From contig DKQR01000114.1 in the NCBI GenBank assembly GCA_002471805.1, positions 1 through 28,285 of the forward strand: a stretch of 28,285 bases of DNA, read 5' to 3'. Numbering within the stretch: position 1 is the first letter of the stretch; every line of letters begins with the position of its first letter. The translations under genes were made by a program, and so were the position numbers. Below are positions 1 to 8,557 of this stretch, piece after piece. The notes beneath the pieces are model-generated. The model saw only the letters and a program-made list of their open reading frames with translations, did not search any database and was not told where the DNA came from. The stretch is from Fidelibacterota bacterium UBA7303 (lineage in GTDB: Bacteria > Fidelibacterota > Marinisomatia > Marinisomatales > UBA1611).

Positions 1-270
1 ATGATGGCCATGAATCTGGTGGATGATATCGATATTTCCGGAACAGCAAGTTTGATTAACCCTGATGTAAATGAAGACTTTGAAGTAACAGCCAAAAGAA
101 AAATTGGAGATAAAACTTATCTGAATCTATCTTATATACGATCATTCTCACTGACGAATAATGCCCAGATAGGTGTGGAGTATAAACTCAATCGGCATTT
201 TTCAGTAGTAGGGAATATAGATGATATGGGTAATTTGAATGTAAAATACCGCTATCGTTACGCATATTAG
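1..270 (+). CDS. C-terminal end of a TamB-like translocation/assembly protein (5' truncated by window)
   Basis: Open reading frame already open at the first base; the visible 89 residues are only the C-terminus and the true start lies outside the window. The segment is rich in alternating polar/hydrophobic strands and ends in an aromatic-basic strand (KYRYRYAY), as expected for the C-terminal DUF490 domain of TamB-type proteins, which span the periplasm and work with an Omp85 partner in outer-membrane assembly or lipid transport. The best support is context: the next gene, 7 nt downstream, encodes a TamA/BamA-like barrel, and tamB next to tamA is a common pairing. Identity is an inference from a short fragment; another large periplasmic beta-rich protein is possible. 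Confidence 0.6.
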   Translation: MMAMNLVDDIDISGTASLINPDVNEDFEVTAKRKIGDKTYLNLSYIRSFSLTNNAQIGVEYKLNRHFSVVGNIDDMGNLNVKYRYRYAY

Positions 271-277
271 TTGATAC

Positions 278-2074
278 ATGAATCACAATTACCGCATCCT
301 ATGGTGCTTTTTGGCATTAACGGGCATATTATTTCCGCAGGAAAACGAAATTCTTATCCGGTCGCTTGAATTAACAGGGAATCAATCCATATCTGAAAAA
401 GAAATATTATTCATTGTTCGACAAAAATCCCCCAATATAATATATCGCCGTCCTGTATTTGATTCTCGGCTATTAAAATTAGATGCTTTATCCTTAAAGA
501 ATTATTATCATTCAAAAGGGTTTCTTGATGTCTATATAGAAGAATCATATACAACCGAAGACGGATATGTAGATATACATTTTAAAATTGAGGAGGGGAA
601 ACAATATTCTGTTTCTGCGGCAGATATAAAAGGGAATAAAGTAATTCCTTCAGATAAAATTCTCTCTTTGCTCGGAATAAAAACGGGTAAAACGTACAAT
701 CCGGTAAAAGTAAATGAAAATATCCCTTTTGTTGAAAATGAATACCATGAACTTGGAAAACTATTCCTTAGTATGGAAATCAAGCACGAGATTACAGATT
801 CAGCGGCTTTGAGCATTATGATCAACGAAGGTAAGGATGTTACCATTCAAAAGACCCATTTTGAAGGAATCGAAAATATTGATACTATGTTGGTGCACAG
901 AGAACTTTTGTACGGATTTGGAGAAAAATATAAAAAAAGTGTCGTTGATAAAACAGCAATGCGTATCCGGGAAACGGGTGTATTCTCTATGGTCAACTTT
1001 GTACCTGTCCGGAAAGCACAATCGGATTCATTGGTGGATCTGGTAATTGAATTGAAACCGTTCAAGCAGCGTGAGTGGAACTCAGCGGGTGGATATGACC
1101 CCATCCGTTTCGCAGAAGGTGCAGAACCCATAACAGCTATCAGTGGAACAATTGAATGGAAAAACAGGTCCATCTTTGAATCGCCAACACAATTTTCAAC
1201 CAAACTGCTTGCGGGTATTCCAGTAGAGGAAGAATTTGTCCGTCCCAGAATACGTTATGATATCAGCTTTTCCACCAATTGGGTCTTGGATGTTCGGTTT
1301 CCTTCTAGATTAACATCCTATTATGAAACATTCATTGAATATAAAGATTCAATAGAAACCATAGATCGCTATGGAATCAACCTTACCCAAAAGGTTCGGT
1401 TTTTTAAGCGATCATTCTTTGAAACCAATGCAGTTTGGGAGTCTTTTAGTGATAATTCTGAAAAAAAGACCATGGGGAGAAGGTCTATTGAACAAAGATC
1501 TATCGCAATGAAAATCCATATTGATAAAAGGAATAATCCTTTATTTACACGAAATGGATTCCTGTTAAATGGAGTATTAAAATCCTCAGGTTATTTCCTG
1601 GGCGGTGAAAGAGATTATATTAAAGCAGATATTTCTATTCAGGGATACATTCCATTGGGAAGGCGATCCGTTTTTGCTATACGGTTGAAAACTGGACATA
1701 TTTGGGACTGGAACCCAGATTTGCTGGATTATAGTTTTGAAAAATTTTATTTAGGCGGCAGTACAAGTATGCGCGGATGGGATGTGCTTCGATTTAAAGA
1801 AATTTCGGGTGATCCCTGGGGTGATATTTTTCGGTTTATGACCAATGTTGAATATCGGTTTCCGATCTATAGGTCCATTGGCATGACCGTATTTTCAGAT
1901 GGTGGTGTTTTATCCAGTACTATAGCTACAATTTCAATGCAGGATATACAATGGGATGGAGGTATTGGTATTACTGTAAATACACCCTTGGGACCGGCCA
2001 GACTCGATTATGCAGTACAATTTGATCCACCGCGGTCAGGTAAAATTCAACTGGGAGTCCAGAGTCTATTTTAA
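278..2074 (+). CDS. Omp85-family outer membrane protein (TamA/BamA-like)
   Basis: 598 residues. A short hydrophobic signal peptide (about residues 1-20, ending near FPQ) is followed by three POTRA-like modules (roughly 25-110, 112-190 and 190-265) and a C-terminal 16-strand-type beta barrel (about 268-598). The diagnostic Omp85 loop motif GGSTSMRGW (variant of the VRGF/Y motif) lies in the barrel, and the last strands carry TPLGPARLDY and a C-terminal Phe, typical of barrels recognised by the BAM machine. Three POTRA domains plus an adjacent TamB-like gene favour TamA over BamA, which usually has five. Role: outer-membrane component of an assembly module inserting proteins or handing over lipids. 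ATG at 278 follows the upstream stop by 7 nt, so the two genes are probably co-transcribed. TamA versus a BamA paralogue is not settled. Confidence 0.88.
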   Translation: MNHNYRILWCFLALTGILFPQENEILIRSLELTGNQSISEKEILFIVRQKSPNIIYRRPVFDSRLLKLDALSLKNYYHSKGFLDVYIEESYTTEDGYVDIHFKIEEGKQYSVSAADIKGNKVIPSDKILSLLGIKTGKTYNPVKVNENIPFVENEYHELGKLFLSMEIKHEITDSAALSIMINEGKDVTIQKTHFEGIENIDTMLVHRELLYGFGEKYKKSVVDKTAMRIRETGVFSMVNFVPVRKAQSDSLVDLVIELKPFKQREWNSAGGYDPIRFAEGAEPITAISGTIEWKNRSIFESPTQFSTKLLAGIPVEEEFVRPRIRYDISFSTNWVLDVRFPSRLTSYYETFIEYKDSIETIDRYGINLTQKVRFFKRSFFETNAVWESFSDNSEKKTMGRRSIEQRSIAMKIHIDKRNNPLFTRNGFLLNGVLKSSGYFLGGERDYIKADISIQGYIPLGRRSVFAIRLKTGHIWDWNPDLLDYSFEKFYLGGSTSMRGWDVLRFKEISGDPWGDIFRFMTNVEYRFPIYRSIGMTVFSDGGVLSSTIATISMQDIQWDGGIGITVNTPLGPARLDYAVQFDPPRSGKIQLGVQSLF

Positions 2075-2187
2075 GATATAAAATTTGTTGGGAACCTGGA
2101 AAGGATTTGTACATATTATTTTGACCTTGCACTTTTTAAACAAGAAGTACAGTTTTAATTTCCGCCGCTAAAAAAAACAGGATAATA

Positions 2188-2922
2188 ATGAAATACAAAT
2201 TTATAGCAGTATTTATTTGGCTATTTGTTTTTGCTGGCTGTTCAAAAACAGCGACGGAATATTTTGAACTTGCGGAAGAAAGTTTGAATGAGGATCAGGT
2301 GGAGATTGCTATTGAAAATCTGGAAGTACTTATTGGAAAATATCCCCAGGACAGTTTAGCTGCCTTGGCGCAATATAAATTGGCCGCTATCCATTTGAAC
2401 TGGAAAAACGATTTATCAGCAGGTTTTTCCGCCTTGGAAAAAACCGTGAATGAATATGGATCGTCACCACAGGCCAAACAGGCCCAAAAAGAAATCGTTG
2501 GTTTTCCGGAATGGATTCTGAATCAATCTGAGTCCCTCCGAAAGAGGAAAATGGTGAAAGAATCCCTGGGACATCTGATGTATTTGACGGAAAAATATTC
2601 CAATCATAGAATTACTCCGAAAGGGCAGTATTTAATTGGTGATATATATATGAATGATCTCAGGGATTTTAACACAGCGATCCAGGAATACCGGAAAGTT
2701 TCGGAAAAACATAAAGGTTCCGATCAAGAGCCCCATGCGCAATTCATGATCGGTTATATTTTTGCCAATGTTATTAATGATTTTGAAAGTGCAAGAATAG
2801 AATATGAGACGTTCCTAAAAATGTACCCGGAGCATGAGCTTGTACCATCCGTACAGTTTGAAATTGAATACCTGGGAAAAAATATCAACGAAATCCCCGC
2901 CCTGAAACATATCACTTCCTAA
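2188..2922 (+). CDS. TPR-repeat lipoprotein (BamD/YbgF-like)
   Basis: 244 residues. The N-terminus is a lipoprotein signal peptide with lipobox FAGC (Cys18 acylated), so the mature protein should be membrane anchored. The rest is alpha-helical with tetratricopeptide-like repeats: about residues 22-58 (IAIENLEVLIGKYPQDS), 60-95, 125-160, 165-195 (AIQEYRKVSEKHKGSD) and 200-235 (ARIEYETFLKMYPEHE). Recurrent patterns of this kind occur in BamD, YbgF/CpoB and related envelope scaffolds. It lies 113 nt downstream of the Omp85 gene, consistent with a job in outer-membrane assembly, but also only 9 nt upstream of the MoxR gene, so it may be transcribed with that cluster. Specific partner unknown; calling it BamD would go beyond the evidence. 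Confidence 0.75.
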   Translation: MKYKFIAVFIWLFVFAGCSKTATEYFELAEESLNEDQVEIAIENLEVLIGKYPQDSLAALAQYKLAAIHLNWKNDLSAGFSALEKTVNEYGSSPQAKQAQKEIVGFPEWILNQSESLRKRKMVKESLGHLMYLTEKYSNHRITPKGQYLIGDIYMNDLRDFNTAIQEYRKVSEKHKGSDQEPHAQFMIGYIFANVINDFESARIEYETFLKMYPEHELVPSVQFEIEYLGKNINEIPALKHITS

Positions 2923-2931
2923 TAGTACCCT

Positions 2932-3927
2932 ATGAGTGAATTTAGTTTGACTGAGATCAATGACAAGATCTCCCAGACCTCTGCATTTGTCGATGAACTG
3001 AAAAAAACAATGAACCAGATCATCGTTGGTCAAGATGAATTGATCAATAAAATATTAATTGGTATGCTGGCTAACGGACATATTTTACTAGAAGGTGTTC
3101 CCGGTCTGGCCAAAACTTTAACCGTGAAAGTACTGGCACAGTTGATTCGGACTGATTTTCAGCGGATTCAGTTTACCCCTGACATGCTGCCCGCTGATTT
3201 GCTAGGAACTTTGATATATAATCAAAGAACAGGTGAATTTGATACACGGAAAGGTCCTATTTTTTCAAATATTATACTGGCTGATGAAATAAACCGATCT
3301 CCAGCAAAGGTCCAAAGCGCTCTTCTCGAGGCCATGCAAGAACGGCAGGTCACCATTGGTGAAAACACGTTTCTATTGGATGAACCCTTTCTTGTACTGG
3401 CCACCCAGAATCCCATTGAGCAGGAAGGAACTTATCCACTACCGGAGGCCCAGGTAGATCGATTTATGTTCAAATTAATTGTTGATTATCCCGATCATAG
3501 TTCAGAACGATTGGTCTTGCGGCAAAATACAAAAAAAGTGCAGGTCACTGAACTTGACCCTGTTGTTTCCCCGGATGATATCCTGGAGGCACAGCAAGTT
3601 ATCCATGATATTTATGTGGATGAAAAAGTTGAGGATTATGTTCTGAACCTGGTTTTTGCCACCCGTGCGCCAAAAGACCATAAACTGGATGACATGGAAG
3701 GAATTATTGATTTTGGGGCATCACCCAGAGCAACCATAAACCTGGTCCGGGCTGCCAAGGCCAGGGCCTTTACAGAACACCGCGGATACATTACCCCAGA
3801 AGATATTCGATATATTGGTGCTGATGTACTGCGGCATCGGGTTATTCTTACTTACGAAGCGGAAGCGGAAGAACTCACTCCGGAAGACATCATTAAACGA
3901 CTTTTTGAAGTCGTAGAAGTACCCTAA
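2932..3927 (+). CDS. MoxR-family AAA+ ATPase
   Basis: 331 residues, the usual size for MoxR ATPases, which act as chaperone-like partners of von Willebrand A (VWA) domain proteins. Walker A is GVPGLAKT (residues 55-62), Walker B is IILADEIN (D118, E119), sensor 1 is LATQNP (N160), and an arginine-finger-type motif DRF is at 176-178. The C-terminal lid (about 220-331) contains the typical GASPRA segment. It begins 9 nt after the TPR lipoprotein stop and is followed after 7 nt by a DUF58 protein, the most common MoxR partner. Together with the downstream BatD-like gene this is a MoxR/DUF58 operon, thought to help fold or activate membrane or periplasmic complexes. Substrate not identifiable from sequence. 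Confidence 0.93.
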   Translation: MSEFSLTEINDKISQTSAFVDELKKTMNQIIVGQDELINKILIGMLANGHILLEGVPGLAKTLTVKVLAQLIRTDFQRIQFTPDMLPADLLGTLIYNQRTGEFDTRKGPIFSNIILADEINRSPAKVQSALLEAMQERQVTIGENTFLLDEPFLVLATQNPIEQEGTYPLPEAQVDRFMFKLIVDYPDHSSERLVLRQNTKKVQVTELDPVVSPDDILEAQQVIHDIYVDEKVEDYVLNLVFATRAPKDHKLDDMEGIIDFGASPRATINLVRAAKARAFTEHRGYITPEDIRYIGADVLRHRVILTYEAEAEELTPEDIIKRLFEVVEVP

Positions 3928-3934
3928 AAACATT

Positions 3935-4810
3935 ATGATCCCCCGTCAGATCCTTAAAAAGGTGAAGCGGATTGAGATTCGGACCCGCGGGTTGGTCAAC
4001 GACCTTTTTGGCGGTGAGTACCACTCTGTGTTTAAAGGACGGGGAATGACCTTCTCAGAAGTTCGTGAATACCAGCCGGGAGACGATATCCGTCTCATAG
4101 ACTGGAATGTTACTGCCCGGACTGGCTCTCCCTTTGTAAAAGTATTTGAAGAGGAACGGGAACTTACAGTTTATCTTTTAGTGGATATTTCCGCATCAGG
4201 CGAATTTGGTTCCGGCCAACAGTTAAAACGTGATGTAGGGGCTGAGATTGCAGCAGTACTGGGTTTTTCTGCTATTAAGAACAATGATAAAGTAGGATTG
4301 ATACTCTTTTCGGATGATGTAGAAAAATATGTAGTGCCAAAAAAGGGCAAAAGTCACGTATTACGGGTCATTCGAGAGCTTTTGTATGTATTGCCGGAAA
4401 GGAATGGCACTTCCTTGAAAAATGCTCTGGATTATTTTCTGAAAGTCGCCAAAAGGAGAAGTGTGGTATTTGTCATTTCAGATTTTCTGGATGATGATTA
4501 CTGGTCTTCCCTGAAAATTGTGAACCGCAAGCATGATGTGGTGGGAATCCGCTTATTTGATCCTGCCGAGGTGAGATTACCCGATTTTGGCCTTGCCAAG
4601 GTGGAAGACCCTGAAACTGGAGAAACATTCTGGGTAGATACTTCCTCCAAATCTGCGCGGGAGAAGCTGGCAAAGGATATCCAGGATGAAATGGAAGGAT
4701 TTAAAAGAGAATCTCGAAAAATTGGTTTTGATATGATCCCCATCATGACTAACCAGGATTATGTTGAACCATTGCTATCTTTCTTTAAAATGAGAGAAAA
4801 AAGATTTTGA
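3935..4810 (+). CDS. DUF58 domain protein (VWA-like, MoxR partner)
   Basis: 291 residues, no signal peptide or membrane segment. The DUF58 signature is clear: RGMTFSEVREYQPGDDIRLIDWN (interrupted here only by position, about residues 36-58), followed by the VWA-like fold with a MIDAS-type metal site DISAS (84-88). Proteins of this family are cytoplasmic VWA proteins that pair with MoxR ATPases; their exact biochemical role is poorly defined. The ATG at 3935 is 7 nt after the moxR stop. The stop codon overlaps the start of the next gene in a TGATG arrangement, which indicates translational coupling with the BatD-like protein. Confidence 0.9.
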   Translation: MIPRQILKKVKRIEIRTRGLVNDLFGGEYHSVFKGRGMTFSEVREYQPGDDIRLIDWNVTARTGSPFVKVFEEERELTVYLLVDISASGEFGSGQQLKRDVGAEIAAVLGFSAIKNNDKVGLILFSDDVEKYVVPKKGKSHVLRVIRELLYVLPERNGTSLKNALDYFLKVAKRRSVVFVISDFLDDDYWSSLKIVNRKHDVVGIRLFDPAEVRLPDFGLAKVEDPETGETFWVDTSSKSAREKLAKDIQDEMEGFKRESRKIGFDMIPIMTNQDYVEPLLSFFKMREKRF

Positions 4811-5676
4811 TGCCTATCCGCTCGACCCTGATTGTCGCCTGTCTATCTGTCCTCTCGGGGCAATCATTATCCGTTGTATCGGACCTGGACACTACATCGG
4901 GGTTCATCGGTGATGTTATTGTCTGGTCCGTGACCGTCGAAAATGCAGGCAATCAAAAGATTCGTTATCCCGAGCTGGACCTGGATAACGATTCCATCAG
5001 TATCAGGGAGCAATCCCTGATACATGAAAATGGCCGATTAGCCGGTGTCCAATTTGAACTTATGTTCTGGGATACGGGCCGCTACCAGACACCGGAATAC
5101 CAGGTAGAAGTACTAAACACCAGTGGAGATATAGAATTTTCCTTGCAGGTACCACCATTAGATATTCAGATTGAAACTATACTTTCCAGCGAAGGGGAAA
5201 CTGCACTTCGGCCTTTACAAGCCCCCGTCCCTGTAAGAGGGATCCTGCCGTTGAAAAGTATTTTATCCTGTATCCTACTAATGGGCTTAATTACAGGGAT
5301 GGTTTGGACCTGGAAGCAGCGTCAGCCCGTTCAATATAGTAAAGTGGATTACACAACCATGGAAACACCGTTAGAACGAGCCAGACGGCGGCTAAATGAG
5401 TTAAACAGTAGCGGTTTCTCCAAAGAATTTTATACAGGATTATCACATATATCCCGGGAATATATAGAAACAAAATATTTTGTGAGGGCACTGGAAATGA
5501 CCACAAATGAAATTGCAGAGAACCGTGATTTATTTCCGCTGGATGATGAACAATTTGAAACGTGGATACGTATTCTGCATTCATCCGATATGGTAAAATA
5601 TGCCCGGGAAACTTCCAATACTGATCAGATAATATCTGACCTAACAGATGTCAGGTCCATTATCAGCGATGTTTAA
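4810..5676 (+). CDS. BatD-like single-pass membrane protein
   Basis: 288 residues from the ATG at 4810, which overlaps the upstream TGA by one base; a TTG at 4807 would add one residue and is less likely. An N-terminal signal peptide (about 1-20) leads into an extracytoplasmic beta-rich domain (about 20-145) like the repeats of BatD/oxygen-tolerance proteins. One strong membrane helix lies near 148-167 (SILSCILLMGLITGMVW), then a cytoplasmic helical domain with an FYTGLSHISREYIE segment and a TTNEIA motif, like the C-terminal part of BatD/DUF4381-type proteins. It probably forms a membrane-linked complex with the MoxR and DUF58 proteins upstream. It is shorter than classical BatD. No BatA or BatB follows; the next gene is efp. 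The family assignment rests on architecture and context. Confidence 0.7.
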   Translation: MPIRSTLIVACLSVLSGQSLSVVSDLDTTSGFIGDVIVWSVTVENAGNQKIRYPELDLDNDSISIREQSLIHENGRLAGVQFELMFWDTGRYQTPEYQVEVLNTSGDIEFSLQVPPLDIQIETILSSEGETALRPLQAPVPVRGILPLKSILSCILLMGLITGMVWTWKQRQPVQYSKVDYTTMETPLERARRRLNELNSSGFSKEFYTGLSHISREYIETKYFVRALEMTTNEIAENRDLFPLDDEQFETWIRILHSSDMVKYARETSNTDQIISDLTDVRSIISDV

Positions 5677-5770
5677 TTGTATGACCAAATCGAAAAAATT
5701 AATTCGAGTGTGACCTTCCAACAGTAATCAGTAAATTTCGTTCCAATATTAATTTAACAATCCATTAAAG

Positions 5771-6334
5771 ATGGCAACAACAGCGGATATACGCAACGGT
5801 GCGGTGATTATCCATAAAAATAAACGAATGAAAGTTATGGAATTCCAGCATGTTAAGCCTGGTAAAGGCGGTGCGTTTGTGAGAACCAAACTGAAAGATA
5901 TTTTATCAGGGAAGATCATTGACGAAACATTCAATGCGGGGTACAAACTCGAATTCATTCGCGTGGAAGCAAAAACAATGCAATTTCTCTATGATGATGG
6001 AAATTTCCATGTCTTCATGGATAATGATACCTATGATCAATTAAATGTTGGCAGTGATTTTATTGGAGAAAAAAAATATTTTCTTCAAGGCGGGATGAAT
6101 GTAGATCTGCTTTTTGATGGCGATGAGGTTCTTGATATCCGGCTGCCGTCTCATGTGGTATTGGAAGTAATGGAAACTGAACCTGGTTTGAAAGGCAATA
6201 CGGCTACAGGAGCAACCAAACCGGCAACGGTGGAAACGGGCTTTACAGTCAATGTACCTCTATTTGTCAATGAGGGGGACAAATTGCGCATTGATACCCG
6301 GACGGGTGAATATGTAGAGCGGGCAAAACAATAG
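5771..6334 (+). CDS. efp: Translation elongation factor P
   Basis: 187 residues, the normal EF-P length. EF-P relieves ribosome stalling at consecutive prolines. The KOW-like N-terminal domain carries the modification loop PGKGGAF with Lys32, the site that receives beta-lysine or another modification in many bacteria; the following residues FVRTKLKDILSGKIIDETF are typical. The C-terminal OB domain ends in the conserved DTRTGEYVERAK. No lysyl modification enzymes (epmA/epmB) or EarP are visible nearby. A 94-nt gap separates it from the MoxR-type cluster and it heads the 11-gene co-directional run to mutL, so a promoter should lie in 5677-5770, though I could not recognise one with confidence. 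efp just before accB-accC is a widespread bacterial arrangement. Confidence 0.97.
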   Translation: MATTADIRNGAVIIHKNKRMKVMEFQHVKPGKGGAFVRTKLKDILSGKIIDETFNAGYKLEFIRVEAKTMQFLYDDGNFHVFMDNDTYDQLNVGSDFIGEKKYFLQGGMNVDLLFDGDEVLDIRLPSHVVLEVMETEPGLKGNTATGATKPATVETGFTVNVPLFVNEGDKLRIDTRTGEYVERAKQ

Positions 6335-6354
6335 ATACATTCCAAAGATAGATT

Positions 6355-6807
6355 ATGTGGCAGGATAAATTAAAAGAAATCATTTATATACTCGAGAATT
6401 CCAGTGTAAACGAAATTGAAGTTACATTCTGGGGCCGGAAATACCGGGTCAAAAAGAGCCCAGACATTCTCGAGTCAGAACCCCTGTCCACCACCGTCCC
6501 GTCCAGTATCCGAGAATCAAAACCTACCGAATCCGTACCTGTGTCTGGTACAGTTGGAAGCGATTCAGGTGAAAAACTACTGGCACCGATGCCCGGTACC
6601 TTTTTTAGAGCGCCATCCCCAGATGACCCGCCATTTGTTTCCAAAGGAGACATTGTTAAAAAGGGTCATGTGCTGTGCATTATCGAAGCCATGAAAATCA
6701 TGAATGAGATTGAATCTGAGCACGATGGTGTTATTACGGATATCCTGGCGAATGACTCTGATCCAGTGGAGTATAACCAGCCCTTATTTGTTATTGATCC
6801 TTCCTAG
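6355..6807 (+). CDS. accB: Biotin carboxyl carrier protein of acetyl-CoA carboxylase
   Basis: 150 residues. AccB carries biotin between the carboxylase (AccC) and transferase subunits in the first step of fatty-acid synthesis. A short N-terminal domain (1-35) and a Pro/Ser/Thr-rich linker (about 38-72) precede the biotinyl domain (about 75-150) with the motif EAMKIMNEI, in which Lys114 is the biotinylation site; the thumb region APSPDDPPFV seen in AccB-type domains is also present. It sits 20 nt after efp and 6 nt before accC, the standard order. The carboxyltransferase subunits accA/accD are not in the window. Confidence 0.97.
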   Translation: MWQDKLKEIIYILENSSVNEIEVTFWGRKYRVKKSPDILESEPLSTTVPSSIRESKPTESVPVSGTVGSDSGEKLLAPMPGTFFRAPSPDDPPFVSKGDIVKKGHVLCIIEAMKIMNEIESEHDGVITDILANDSDPVEYNQPLFVIDPS

Positions 6808-6813
6808 GAATCC

Positions 6814-8166
6814 ATGTTTAACAAAATATTGATTGCCAACCGCGGGGAGATTGGCCTGCGTATTATCCGCGCTTGTCATGAATTGGGCATCAAAACCGTG
6901 GCTGTGTATTCTACTGCAGATGAATTATCTCTTCATGTCAAATTTGCCGATGAAGCGGTTTGCATAGGACCGCCACCCAGCACGGAGAGTTATTTGAATA
7001 TTCCTCGAATCATTGCTGCGGGGGAGATTACCAATGCGGATGCCATTCATCCCGGCTATGGATTTTTATCTGAATCAGCCCAGTTTTCAAAAATTTGTGC
7101 CGAAAATAATTTTACTTTTCTTGGGCCAGCCCCTGGCATCATTTCTGCCATGGGTAATAAAGCCCAGGCAAAAGAAACCATGAAAACCGCTGGTGTCCCG
7201 GTGGTTCCAGGTGGAGATGGCGTATTGTCCGGGTTTGAAGATGCGCGGGAAAAAGCAGATGAAATGGGTTACCCTGTGATGTTAAAAGCCTCCGCTGGAG
7301 GAGGAGGTCGAGGCATGCGCCTTGTTCAAGATGGAACAGAAGTGGAAAGCGCCTATAAGTCTGCTAGCCAGGAAGCGCTTACCGCATTTGGTAATGGTGA
7401 TATTTATATTGAAAAATTCATTAAGAACCCGCGTCATATTGAGGTACAAATCCTAGCTGATGTACACGGCAACACGATCCACCTGGGTGAGAGAGAATGT
7501 TCCATCCAACGCCGCCATCAGAAATTAATTGAAGAATCGCCCTCTCCAATCGTGGATGAAGCAGTGCGGGACAAAATTGGTACGGCTGCAGTACATGCGG
7601 CAAAAACTGTGGGCTATGTAGGTGCGGGGACCATTGAATTTTTAATGGATAAACAAAAGAATTTCTATTTTATGGAAATGAATACGCGGATCCAGGTGGA
7701 ACATCCGGTTACAGAAATGGTAACTGGAACAGATCTAATTAAACAACAAATCAGAATGTATGCCCGGTTAAAATGCCCCAAATATTTACAGGATTTCAAA
7801 CTTCGTGGACATTCCATAGAATGCAGGATCAATGCGGAAGACCCAGCCAATAATTTCACACCATTCCCTGCAAAAATAACCAGTTTTCACATGCCTGGAG
7901 GGAAGGGCGTACGTGTAGATTCCCACGCTTACGCTGGATATCAGATCCCTAGCCAATATGACTCTATGATCGGTAAATTAATTGTACGAGCAAAAAATCG
8001 CGACCGAGCAATTATCCGTATGCAGCATGCCCTGGAAGAAACCATCATTGAAGGACCAAAAACAACAATACCATACCATCAGGCCATTATGGGGAATGAA
8101 AAATTTAAATCAGGTGATTTTGACACCAGTTTTTTAGAAACATTTATATACAACCCAATGGATTAG
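6814..8166 (+). CDS. accC: Biotin carboxylase subunit of acetyl-CoA carboxylase
   Basis: 450 residues, matching the usual AccC length. The enzyme uses ATP and bicarbonate to carboxylate the biotin on AccB. The N-terminal domain begins FNKILIANRGEI; the ATP-grasp domain has the glycine-rich loop SAGGGGRGM (about 160-168) and the catalytic segment MNTRIQVEHPVTE with Arg292 and Glu296; the C-terminal domain carries RGHSIECRINAEDP. No biotinyl or transferase domain is fused to it, so it is a standalone subunit rather than a pyruvate or propionyl-CoA carboxylase polypeptide. It follows accB by 6 nt and precedes gcvH by 12 nt. Confidence 0.97.
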   Translation: MFNKILIANRGEIGLRIIRACHELGIKTVAVYSTADELSLHVKFADEAVCIGPPPSTESYLNIPRIIAAGEITNADAIHPGYGFLSESAQFSKICAENNFTFLGPAPGIISAMGNKAQAKETMKTAGVPVVPGGDGVLSGFEDAREKADEMGYPVMLKASAGGGGRGMRLVQDGTEVESAYKSASQEALTAFGNGDIYIEKFIKNPRHIEVQILADVHGNTIHLGERECSIQRRHQKLIEESPSPIVDEAVRDKIGTAAVHAAKTVGYVGAGTIEFLMDKQKNFYFMEMNTRIQVEHPVTEMVTGTDLIKQQIRMYARLKCPKYLQDFKLRGHSIECRINAEDPANNFTPFPAKITSFHMPGGKGVRVDSHAYAGYQIPSQYDSMIGKLIVRAKNRDRAIIRMQHALEETIIEGPKTTIPYHQAIMGNEKFKSGDFDTSFLETFIYNPMD

Positions 8167-8178
8167 GAAGAAAATATT

Positions 8179-8556
8179 GTGAATATACCTGAAAAACTAT
8201 TCTACACTGTTGAGCACGAATGGGTTGATTTTCATCAAGATGAAGTTACCATTGGCATTACGGACTATGCTCAGAGCCAACTGGGAGATGTTATCTTTGT
8301 TGAATTCCCCAAAGTGGGTGATATATTTTCGGCAGGAGATCCCTTTGGTGAGATAGAGGCAGTAAAAACAGTGTCCGATCTTTATGCACCTGTATCCGGG
8401 ACCGTAATTGCGGTAAATGAGATTATTGAAAACGAACCTGAATCTGTAAACTCTGATCCCTACGGTAAGGGCTGGTTAATTAAAGTTCAATGTTCGAGCC
8501 CGGAAGAAAAACCCGATTTATTATCATCTGCAGCGTATGAAGAACTCGTATCCTGA
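8179..8556 (+). CDS. gcvH: Glycine cleavage system H protein (lipoyl carrier)
   Basis: 125 residues from a GTG start at 8179, chosen because the reading MNIPEKLFYTVEHEW matches the family N-terminus; the next in-frame ATG is far inside. GcvH carries a lipoyl arm that shuttles the aminomethyl group between the P, T and L proteins, and in many bacteria it also serves as the entry protein for lipoate assembly. The lipoylation motif is EIEAVKTVSDLYAPVSG with Lys63; ENEPESVNSDPYGKGWLIKV is the family C-terminal signature. None of gcvP, gcvT or lpd is in the window. It lies between accC and the GGGP synthase, which starts 1 nt after its stop. Confidence 0.96.
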   Translation: MNIPEKLFYTVEHEWVDFHQDEVTIGITDYAQSQLGDVIFVEFPKVGDIFSAGDPFGEIEAVKTVSDLYAPVSGTVIAVNEIIENEPESVNSDPYGKGWLIKVQCSSPEEKPDLLSSAAYEELVS

Positions 8557-8557
8557 C

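Noticed and set aside
2121..2153. TTGACC as a -35 element for the TPR lipoprotein gene
   Set aside because: No acceptable -10 hexamer at 15-19 nt, so not called as a promoter.
5690..5707. Inverted repeat TCGAA/TTCGA after the BatD-like gene as a terminator
   Set aside because: Only five A+T-rich pairs and no T run follows; too weak to call.
8537..8557. Upstream ATG giving a 254-residue GGGP synthase
   Set aside because: Adds seven residues inside gcvH without family similarity; the ATG at 8558 fits the operon spacing better.
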